A stretch of 64,000 nt of DNA, from NCBI GenBank assembly GCA_003169845.1, contig PNAG01000021.1:1-64000 (forward strand). Direction: 5' to 3'. A model generated the notes under the pieces. The model did no database searches. It saw only the letters and a list, made by a program, of their open reading frames with translations, and was not told where the DNA came from. This DNA comes from Candidatus Dormiibacterota bacterium. GTDB taxonomy: Bacteria > Chloroflexota > Dormibacteria > Dormibacterales > Dormibacteraceae. The translations under genes and the position numbers were made by a program. The number at the start of each line of letters is the position of its first letter. The first letter of the stretch is position 1. This document shows positions 8,443-14,335 of the stretch, piece by piece.

Positions 8443-8712
8443 ATGCCGATCTACGAGTACCGATGCGAGGAATGCGGCAAGCGCTCCACCTCCCTGCTGC
8501 CCAGCTACTCGTCACCCGACCCGCCCTGTCCCCATTGCGGGAAGCCGGCCGGGAGCCGCCTCGTGTCGACGTTCGCCACGGTCAGCTCGGGTGAGAGCGA
8601 CGGCGGAGACGATTTCGATGACGGCGGCGGAGGTGGCGACGACTTTGGCGGCGGAGGCGGTGACGACGACTTCGGCGGTGGGGCCGATTTTGGCGGCGAC
8701 GACGACTTTTAG
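8443..8712 (+). CDS. FmdB family zinc-ribbon protein
   Basis: 89 residues. Starts MPIYEYRCEECGKRS and has the second CPHCGKPAG pair, the four-cysteine zinc ribbon of the FmdB family (putative regulatory or assembly proteins). Residues 48-89 are a Gly/Asp-rich low-complexity tail (runs of GGGGDD and DDDFGG) that is typical of these proteins. The internal ATG at 8443 was chosen over an open frame to 8209, because the family always begins MPxYEY and a GATAAT box lies 7 bases upstream. The stop interlocks with the convergent HD gene (8709-8712). Confidence 0.85.
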   Translation: MPIYEYRCEECGKRSTSLLPSYSSPDPPCPHCGKPAGSRLVSTFATVSSGESDGGDDFDDGGGGGDDFGGGGGDDDFGGGADFGGDDDF

Positions 8713-10100
8713 GTAGGACTCAAACCGAGCACGTCGTTGGCGGCCCGGATCAGCTCGTTGCAGTGGGTTTCGTCGTGCGCAAAGATCCTGAACAGGGCCA
8801 TGCGAACAGGCAGGCGCTTGAAGAGATCGAGCACGCGACTCTGCTGGTAGCGATCCTCGAGCGGCTCGTAGATGAGGATGTCCGCGGTCTCGGTCATCGG
8901 ATTGAACGCTCTCGACTCCTGGGCCGCGACGTCGACCTCGAACACGATGTCGCGAAGGCCTCTCGGCAGACGCTCGCGCAGCTCGCGCGCGAACTGCTGA
9001 CGCGTGACGCTCAAAGCGCCGCTGGGGATCTCCTTCGCGTCGGTATGTCCCTGGTAGATCAGCTTCCACTTGAGCCGTCGCGCGACCACATCACCCCACG
9101 CCGCTCCGAGCTCCCGCTGCCGGGCATCGCCATGGCCCAGCGCCCAGCGGTCGACCTCCGAAAGCAGCGACCACTCAGTGAGCACCTGGTAGCGGTCGAG
9201 CATCTCCAGTGGATTGCCACCGAGCATAAGCTCAACCGTCGGACGGAATACCTCACGCAGCTGGAGGTCGATGCGCCGCACGGTCCGGTGGAAGTAGACC
9301 TGCGAATAGAGATAGAGCCGGGCGCTGAGGAACATGTACAGCGCTTCGGCCGCGTGAGCGTGCAGGGTGAGGCCCCGCTCCGAGATGAACGAGTAATGCA
9401 CGATCCGCTGCACGTCGACCGGTCCTGTCGCGACGCCACATATATAGGAGTCGCGAGGGACGTAGTCCATGTTGTCGGCCGAGTACGCACCGACCAGCGC
9501 CGGCTTGAGCGCCGCCAACCAAGAGGGCGGTTCGAAACCTGCCAGCTCCGCCGGCGAGATCAGGTAGGCGACCCACCGCGGGTCGACCCGCTCGCCGGCC
9601 TCGAAATCTGCATTGGGCGAGGCCCCGAGCGAGGCGATGAGCTCGGCGAGCGGGCCAGAGATCAACTCCCGGCCGATGACCTCGTGGTCGATGCCCCACC
9701 GATCGAGGTAGTTCTCATCGAAGAAATGTCCGAAAGGGCCGTGACCTACGTCGTGCAGGAGGCCCGCCATGCGCATCGTCTCTTCGACCAGGCCGGCGGA
9801 GGGCGTGTCTTCGTGGCATGCGGTCAACGAGGGATGAAGGTGACGAGCCCATTCCCCGGCGAGGTGCATCGATCCGAGGGCGTGCTGGAAGCGCGAATGC
9901 TCGGCGGTGGCGAACACCCACCACGCGCTCTGCAGCTGGTGGATGCGGCGAAGACGCTGCATCCAGGCGGTGTCGACAAGGTCCTGCTCTGACGAATCAC
10001 CCGGTACTCCGCCCGGGCCGCCCTTCGTGATGCGAAGGTACCGGTAGATGGGATCGCTCGAGAGGTTGACCCGCGAGTACTCGGGCGGCGTATGTGCCAC
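8709..10100 (-). CDS. HD-superfamily phosphohydrolase (COG1078-like)
   Basis: 463 residues. Visible HD motif set: RFQHALGSMHLAGEW (His), LLHDVGHGPFGHFFD (His-Asp) and the distal Asp in YSADNMDYVPRDSY. It resembles the YwfO/dGTPase-like branch, which hydrolyses nucleoside triphosphates or related phosphoesters; the substrate here is unknown. The GTG at 10100 is chosen because GATAAT lies 6 bases upstream (10112-10107) and the family N-terminus (SSDPIYRYLRIT) begins soon after. The open frame running to 10271 is antisense to DUF309 and not needed. It is divergent from the DUF309 gene. Confidence 0.85.
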   Translation of the reverse strand: MAHTPPEYSRVNLSSDPIYRYLRITKGGPGGVPGDSSEQDLVDTAWMQRLRRIHQLQSAWWVFATAEHSRFQHALGSMHLAGEWARHLHPSLTACHEDTPSAGLVEETMRMAGLLHDVGHGPFGHFFDENYLDRWGIDHEVIGRELISGPLAELIASLGASPNADFEAGERVDPRWVAYLISPAELAGFEPPSWLAALKPALVGAYSADNMDYVPRDSYICGVATGPVDVQRIVHYSFISERGLTLHAHAAEALYMFLSARLYLYSQVYFHRTVRRIDLQLREVFRPTVELMLGGNPLEMLDRYQVLTEWSLLSEVDRWALGHGDARQRELGAAWGDVVARRLKWKLIYQGHTDAKEIPSGALSVTRQQFARELRERLPRGLRDIVFEVDVAAQESRAFNPMTETADILIYEPLEDRYQQSRVLDLFKRLPVRMALFRIFAHDETHCNELIRAANDVLGLSPT

Positions 10101-10106
10101 GTGGCG

Positions 10107-10112
10107 ATTATC
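10107..10112 (-). promoter_or_regulatory. -10 box (GATAAT) of the HD hydrolase gene
   Basis: GATAAT on the minus strand ends exactly 6 bases before the GTG at 10100, a leaderless arrangement. The plus-strand reading of the same bases, GATTAT, lies only 4 bases before the DUF309 ATG and may serve that gene. Confidence 0.5.
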
Positions 10113-10115
10113 CCC

Positions 10116-10460
10116 ATGAGCGCCGGACCGCAGCGAGGCATCGACCTGTTTAACACCGGCAGGTACTGGGACGCCCACGAGGCCTGGGAGGAGGTGTGGA
10201 TGCCTGATCGCAAGGGCCCCGACGCCGGTTTTTACAAAGGATTGATCCAGGTGGCGGCCGGGTGCCTCCACTACGAACGGCGCAATCGCCGCGGCGCGAT
10301 CAACAAGTGGACCAGCGGCGCCGGCTACCTGCGACCCTATCTACCCAGGCACCAGGGAATTCGACTGGCGCCGCTCGTCGCGACAGTGGACGGGTTCCTG
10401 GAAGCCATGGAGCCGCGCGGGTGGCCCGAGCTCACGATGCCGCAGATTTCTCAGGAGTAG
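10116..10460 (+). CDS. DUF309 family protein
   Basis: 114 residues, the usual size. Core family motifs: FNTGRYWDAHEAWEEVW (about 12-28) and FYKGLIQVAAGCLHYERRNRRGA (about 38-60), a small all-helical bundle of unknown function. An ATG at 10092 in frame would add eight residues, but 10116 matches where the family begins. Divergent from the HD hydrolase with 15 bases between start codons. The downstream 128-base gap contains two hairpins (10476-10503 and 10557-10584). Confidence 0.85.
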   Translation: MSAGPQRGIDLFNTGRYWDAHEAWEEVWMPDRKGPDAGFYKGLIQVAAGCLHYERRNRRGAINKWTSGAGYLRPYLPRHQGIRLAPLVATVDGFLEAMEPRGWPELTMPQISQE

Positions 10461-10475
10461 ACGAGCGTCGCGCCC

Positions 10476-10503
10476 AGGCCGGGTTCATCCCGGCCGTCAC
10501 CCC
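10476..10503 (-). repeat. 28-bp hairpin repeat, copy 2
   Basis: Reverse-oriented copy of the element at 2978-3005. Stem GGCCGGG/CCCGGCC with loop ATGAA on the minus strand. Relative to copy 1 the loop-closing pair is G-C instead of A-T. Confidence 0.7.
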
Positions 10504-10556
10504 ACCTGCCATTGCCAGGGCTCCCACAGGCGTGGCGCCACACAGGAGGGGGTCCC

Positions 10557-10584
10557 GCGGGGGAGGACTTACGTCCTCACCCGC
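10557..10584. terminator. GC-rich hairpin between convergent genes
   Basis: Stem GCGGG/CCCGC and GAGGAC/GTCCTC with a TTAC loop and one opposed mismatch. It lies between the ends of the convergent DUF309 and MoeA-like genes, so it could terminate both. No T-tract follows, so intrinsic termination is uncertain. Confidence 0.5.
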
Positions 10585-10588
10585 GCTT

Positions 10589-11581
10589 TCAGGAGTAAGG
10601 CGGGAAGCGGCGGCCGGCGGCCGATTCGATGAGCCCGCCGTGGCCCAGGCGCAGCAGGTCTTTCGGATCCGCCCGCCCGTACGCGAAGACGAACGGCAGC
10701 AGCAGGTCGAGCGAGCTCGAGCGGCCGAACCCCGCGCATGACGCGACCCCCACGACGGCCGCATCGCCCAGCCTTCCCAGCCAGAGCATGCTGCCCGGGT
10801 GCATGGGCGCGCCGACCTGGAGCAGCAGGCCTCCCATGCGAGTGAGCTCTGCGTACGCCGGGTCCAGCGGGTCGATTGCGGACGCTCCAGCGAACATCAC
10901 GAGCTGGGCGCCGGCCGCCTCAGCCTCTTTGTAAGCGGCCTCGACCGCTTCGGGCGTTCGTGCGACCTCACGCACGGCCAGGACCTCCGCGCCGTACCAG
11001 CCCAGCTTGGCGGTGACGGCGGCCCGGAACATGTCCCGCGCCTTGGGCTTCAGGCGCTCGGTGACGACGACAAACGTGCGCAGAGGGCGGAACGGCAGAA
11101 CCTCGAGCGCAGGGCCCAGCTTGTGGTTGATGCTCTCTACGGCTTTGATCTGGCTTCCCGGTACTGCAACCGGCGTCACCTTGCAGCCTGCGATCTCCTC
11201 GCCGGCCTCGACCGCCTGCCCATCCATGAGCGTGAAGACCGACACGTATCCGACCGAGTTGATGGCGTCGACCACCTCGGGTTTGACCCGGAGAAGGCCC
11301 CGCCGGGTCGCGACCAGCCTCACCTGGCTCTGGACGGGTGGCCGTGCTTCCATGTTGGCTCCCGAGAGAGCTCTCGCCAGGCGCTCCGCCGCCTCGTCCT
11401 CGTGCAGGTCTCCCGGCTCGAGCTCGACGAGATGCACCTCCCGCGCCTGCCTGACCCGCTCGAGGTGATCGGCTCCGAGCACGGTTCCCTTGCGCAGCTC
11501 GGGGCCGAGGTCGTGGACCAGCACGCGACCCTCGATGTCCGGGACCGTCGCGGAAGCGCCCGCCAACCTGAGGGCTTTCAT
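10589..11581 (-). CDS. MoeA/MoaB-like molybdopterin-binding domain protein
   Basis: 330 residues. The C-terminal two thirds resemble the molybdopterin-binding (MoCF) fold: FVVVTERLKP, LVMFAGASAIDP in place of the usual TGGxS, and the MHPGSMLWLGRLGDAAVVGVASCAGFGR stretch seen in MoeA-type proteins before the C-terminal domain. The N-terminus (VLVHDLGPELRKGTVL, then ADHLERV) matches the first part of MoeA-like proteins. It is shorter than true MoeA (about 400) and may be a divergent paralogue. The ATG at 11581 was chosen because TATCCT lies 8 bases upstream; the frame extension to 11638 would run through the divergent cysS start. Confidence 0.7.
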   Translation of the reverse strand: MKALRLAGASATVPDIEGRVLVHDLGPELRKGTVLGADHLERVRQAREVHLVELEPGDLHEDEAAERLARALSGANMEARPPVQSQVRLVATRRGLLRVKPEVVDAINSVGYVSVFTLMDGQAVEAGEEIAGCKVTPVAVPGSQIKAVESINHKLGPALEVLPFRPLRTFVVVTERLKPKARDMFRAAVTAKLGWYGAEVLAVREVARTPEAVEAAYKEAEAAGAQLVMFAGASAIDPLDPAYAELTRMGGLLLQVGAPMHPGSMLWLGRLGDAAVVGVASCAGFGRSSSLDLLLPFVFAYGRADPKDLLRLGHGGLIESAAGRRFPPYS

Positions 11582-11589
11582 TAATTGAG

Positions 11590-11599
11590 AGGATAGATT
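11590..11599. promoter_or_regulatory. Overlapping divergent -10 boxes for MoeA-like gene and cysS
   Basis: Minus: TATCCT (11595-11590), 8 bases before ATG 11581. Plus: TAGATT (11594-11599), 4 bases before ATG 11604; a GATAGA reading two bases earlier would give the commoner 6-base spacing. Confidence 0.5.
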
Positions 11600-11603
11600 C
11601 GCA

Positions 11604-13010
11604 ATGGTTCCGAGCATCCGGCTGTACAACACCTTCACGCGGGCGAAAGAGGAGCTGAGCCCACTGCGTGAGGGGATCGTGCGGATCTATTCGTGCGGTC
11701 CGACCGTCTACCGCTACGTGCACGTTGGGAACCTGCGCACCTTCATGCTGCCCGACCTCCTGCGGCGCAGCCTCGAATACCTGGGCTATCAGACCGAGCA
11801 GGTGATGAACATCACCGACGTCGGTCACCTCACCGACGACACGTTCGACCGCGGCGAGGACAAGATGCTCGTCTCGGCCCGGCTTGAGAACAAGTCGCCT
11901 GCTGAGATCGCCGCGTACTACACCGAGGCGTTCATGGACGACGCCGCCCGGCTCAACCTTCGGCGGGCAGACCACTACCCCCGGGCCACGGACTACATCC
12001 CCCAGATGATCGACCTGATCGAGAAGCTGATCGCTCGTGGACATGCGTACGCGGTCGGGGGGGCGGTCTACTACGACATCGGTAGCTTCCCGGCGTACGG
12101 CAAGCTCTCCCGGAATACGACAGACAAGCTCCTCGCCGGTGCTCGCGGCGACGTGGATCCACAAAAACATCGGCCCGGTGATTTCACGCTGTGGAAAGCC
12201 GCCGGCGAGCACCGGATGCAGGTCTGGCCCAGCCCTTGGGGTCCGGGCTTTCCTGGCTGGCACATCGAATGCTCGGCGATGTCGATGTCCCTGCTGGGCG
12301 ATCGGTTCGACATCCACACGGGGGGCGCCGACAACGTCTTTCCACATCACGAGGCGGAGATCGCGCAGAGCGAAGGAGTGAGCGGCCATCGAGTGGTGAC
12401 GTGCTGGATGCACGGCGGCCTGCTCATGCTGGGCGGCGCGCGGATGGCGAAGTCCGCCGGAAATTTCTTTCGCATCTCCGAGTTGGAGGAGCACGGTTTC
12501 GATCCGCTCGCCTTTCGTTACCTCGCCCTGCAGGCGAAGTACCGCACCAAGCTGAGCTTCAGCACCCAGGGCCTGGCCGGAGCCGATCGCGCGCTGAGAC
12601 AGCTGCGCGAACGCGTGATGGAGTGGTCGGATGCCATCCGCCCACCCGAGGATGCGAAGGTAGGCGACTACGAGGCTCGCTTTCGCGCGGCGCTCGCCGA
12701 CGACCTCGACCTGCCGGCCGCGATGGCGCTCGTCGCCGAGCTGAATCGCTCCGACGTGGCGGAGGGCGCCAGGGCATCGCTGCTCCGCTCGTGGGACCGC
12801 GTTCTCGGGTTGGACCTCGACCGAGGGGCGCCTGAGGTCACACTGCCGGCCGGAGCATCCGCCCTACTCGAGGCTCGCGAGAGGGCGCGGGCCACGAAGG
12901 ACTTCGCCACATCGGACCGGCTTCGCGACGAGCTGGTGGACCTGGGAGTCGCGGTCACCGACACGCCACACGGCCAGCGCTGGCGGAGCGCCCCAACCAA
13001 GCCCTCATGA
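11604..13010 (+). CDS. cysS: Cysteinyl-tRNA synthetase
   Basis: 468 residues, class I aminoacyl-tRNA synthetase charging tRNA-Cys. Visible: zinc cysteine in SCGPTVY (30-36), the HIGH-type signature HVGN (40-43), WHIECSAM and HHEAEIAQSE zinc ligands, and the KMSKS-type RMAKSAGN near 280. A C-terminal DALR-like helical domain is present, which argues against MshC (mycothiol ligase), a shorter relative. ATG at 11604 lies just after the divergent -10 region. The gene ends 4 bases before a 34-bp tandem repeat with a terminator-like hairpin. Confidence 0.93.
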   Translation: MVPSIRLYNTFTRAKEELSPLREGIVRIYSCGPTVYRYVHVGNLRTFMLPDLLRRSLEYLGYQTEQVMNITDVGHLTDDTFDRGEDKMLVSARLENKSPAEIAAYYTEAFMDDAARLNLRRADHYPRATDYIPQMIDLIEKLIARGHAYAVGGAVYYDIGSFPAYGKLSRNTTDKLLAGARGDVDPQKHRPGDFTLWKAAGEHRMQVWPSPWGPGFPGWHIECSAMSMSLLGDRFDIHTGGADNVFPHHEAEIAQSEGVSGHRVVTCWMHGGLLMLGGARMAKSAGNFFRISELEEHGFDPLAFRYLALQAKYRTKLSFSTQGLAGADRALRQLRERVMEWSDAIRPPEDAKVGDYEARFRAALADDLDLPAAMALVAELNRSDVAEGARASLLRSWDRVLGLDLDRGAPEVTLPAGASALLEARERARATKDFATSDRLRDELVDLGVAVTDTPHGQRWRSAPTKPS

Positions 13011-13014
13011 AAAA

Positions 13015-13112
13015 GTGGGGCCGGGCCTTACGGCTCGGGCCTTGGGGAGTGGAACCGGGCCCAGCGGCTCGGGCCTTGAAGAGTGGGACCGGGCCCAATG
13101 ACCCGGTCCCAC
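13015..13112 (+). repeat. Three tandem copies of a 34-bp repeat
   Basis: Units start at 13015, 13049 and 13083, each beginning GTGG and containing CCGGGCC then (in the first two) CGGCTCGGGCCTTG. The third unit is altered into a perfect inverted repeat. Located between convergent genes. The rest of the gap to 13142 shows nothing else. Confidence 0.75.
13083..13112. terminator. Perfect 11-bp inverted repeat between convergent genes
   Basis: GTGGGACCGGG, an 8-base loop, then CCCGGTCCCAC. It sits between cysS and the convergent 13143 gene and can act on both strands. There is no U-tract. Confidence 0.55.
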
Positions 13113-13142
13113 GAGAGGAAGGGGTTTGCTACCTGAACCAGG

Positions 13143-13724
13143 TCATTGCTGTGGCGGGATCGGCGCGTGGACGACGATGATCGCCGGATCGGTCGGTTCG
13201 CCGGCCGTCGTGACCGCGGGCCGCGAGCCTTCGCTCTTGCTGGAGCCCTGCCCGTTGTTGCTCTTGCTCTTGTTCTTGGCGTTGGCATTTGGGTTGGGGC
13301 TGCCATTACCAGTCACGCCGGTCTTGGTCTTGTCGTTCTTCGCGGGCGAGTCGCTCACGGTGCCACCGTGCGTCCGCGCAAACGATGCGACGCACTGCCC
13401 GATGCCATGCACGCCCAGACGCGCGGCGCTGGCCTTGCAAGCGTCGACCTGAGTCGTCACCTGCTGGCCCCAATTGGCCGGGTTGACGCTGCCGGTGATC
13501 GCCACCTCGGTGGCCGCGACCGCAAAGGTCGTTGCCGCCGCGGCAACCGCGATCCCGGTCAGGATCTTGACGCCGATCGCGGCTCCCGCGCCGCCCAAAA
13601 GTCTCTTCATGCTTCCTCCTGGTTGCATAGACCTCCGAACAGGGATCGGGCGGGCCGTCATCGGATCGAGGATCCGATGCAGCTCGTGCTCGAGGTCCCG
13701 CTCGAATTCGTTCATGTCTGACAT
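13143..13724 (-). CDS. Membrane protein encoded with ECF sigma factor (possible anti-sigma or effector)
   Basis: 193 residues from ATG 13724. Residues 1-30 are acidic/helical (NEFERDLEHELHRILDPM). A membrane segment follows at about 48-70 (IAVAAAATTFAVAA), then an exported domain with two cysteines (VDACKASAA, GIGQCVAS), then an Asn/Ser/Lys-rich low-complexity tail. It lies 19 bases downstream of the sigma gene on the same strand, so the two are probably co-transcribed, which is the usual anti-sigma position. However, no zinc-finger (HxxxCxxC) motif is present. An internal ATG at 13610 has AGGAGG 4 bases upstream and could yield a shorter 155-residue form starting MKRLLGG. Confidence 0.65.
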   Translation of the reverse strand: MSDMNEFERDLEHELHRILDPMTARPIPVRRSMQPGGSMKRLLGGAGAAIGVKILTGIAVAAAATTFAVAATEVAITGSVNPANWGQQVTTQVDACKASAARLGVHGIGQCVASFARTHGGTVSDSPAKNDKTKTGVTGNGSPNPNANAKNKSKSNNGQGSSKSEGSRPAVTTAGEPTDPAIIVVHAPIPPQQ

Positions 13725-13743
13725 GTCAGGAGGAAGAAACGCA

Positions 13744-14310
13744 TCACGAGGCCGGATCAACCATTTTTCGTTCCCTCGTATCCGCAAGCGTGACCTGCAG
13801 CTGCTTCCTGGCGGCCGCCATTCGCGAGGCGACCGTCTGCTCGGCCACTCCGAGCGCCGCCGCGATCTCGCGGTTGTTGTAGCCGTGGTAGTGCCGCATC
13901 ACCAGCGCCACCGCCTGCTTGGTCGGAAGCTTCCGCAGCTCGCGGATCAGGTCCGAGCGTTCGGCGAGAGCGGTGGGGTCCGGCGGCGGAGCCGGCCGGC
14001 CGAGCCGCCGGATCAGCTCTCCAGCCTCGCGCAGGCGAAAACGTCTCCGATCTGAGATCGCGACGTTGATGGCGATCCGGTGCAGCCATGCTTCCACCGG
14101 CGCATCGGGTCGCCAGGAGGCCCAGCTCTTGTAGGCCCGTTCGAACGTGTCCTGGGCGCAGTCCTCCGCGGCCGCCCGATCTCCCAGCACGGTGATCAGG
14201 GTGCCGAGGATCCGCCGGTAGGTATTCCTGTAGAGCCGCTCGAAGTCGGCCTCAGATCCCGGCTCGTACGGCTCCGGCGCAACCGCCTCTTCGCTTGACT
14301 CCGAACGAAT
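13744..14310 (-). CDS. ECF-type RNA polymerase sigma factor
   Basis: Region 2 (RAAAEDCAQDTFERAYKSW, RPDAPVEAWLHRIAINVAI) and region 4 (LPTKQAVALVMRHYHGYNNREIAAALGVAEQTVASRMAAARKQL) are clear. The first canonical start is GTG 14190, which would cut off the first helix of region 2. The frame continues upstream with matching residues (DFERLYRNTYRRILGTLITVLGDR), but up to the stop at 14319-14317 it contains no ATG, GTG or TTG before 14190. An ATT at 14310, 10 bases after GGGAGG, would give 188 residues, the family's normal size. I give the long form; a start at 14190 is the alternative. It faces mrfA across a LexA-type box that overlaps this start region. Confidence 0.78.
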   Translation of the reverse strand: MRSESSEEAVAPEPYEPGSEADFERLYRNTYRRILGTLITVLGDRAAAEDCAQDTFERAYKSWASWRPDAPVEAWLHRIAINVAISDRRRFRLREAGELIRRLGRPAPPPDPTALAERSDLIRELRKLPTKQAVALVMRHYHGYNNREIAAALGVAEQTVASRMAAARKQLQVTLADTRERKMVDPAS

Positions 14311-14323
14311 GTTCGTCTAACCT
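14295..14323 (+). promoter_or_regulatory. Sigma-70 promoter of mrfAB
   Basis: TTGACT (14295-14300), a 17-base spacer and TAACCT (14318-14323), near consensus. The expected start point is about 14330, leaving roughly six untranslated bases before ATG 14336. The spacer is almost filled by a LexA-type box. Confidence 0.8.
14302..14315. promoter_or_regulatory. LexA/SOS box (CGAACGAATGTTCG)
   Basis: Exact match to the Gram-positive/actinobacterial LexA consensus CGAACRNRYGTTYG, a perfect 5+4+5 dyad. It is placed between -35 and -10 of the mrfA promoter, where bound LexA would block polymerase. It also covers the 5' end of the divergent sigma factor frame. Confidence 0.8.
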
Positions 14324-14335
14324 CCCAAACGTAGC

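Noticed and set aside
10968..12494. Very long open frame antisense to cysS (over 500 codons)
   Set aside because: High-GC codon bias keeps the opposite strand open. Its translation is rich in Arg, Gly and His without any family motif, while cysS on the plus strand is unmistakable.
11604..13010. MshC (mycothiol ligase) instead of CysS
   Set aside because: The protein is full CysS length with a C-terminal DALR-like domain, and the residues around HVGN and RMAKS fit the synthetase.
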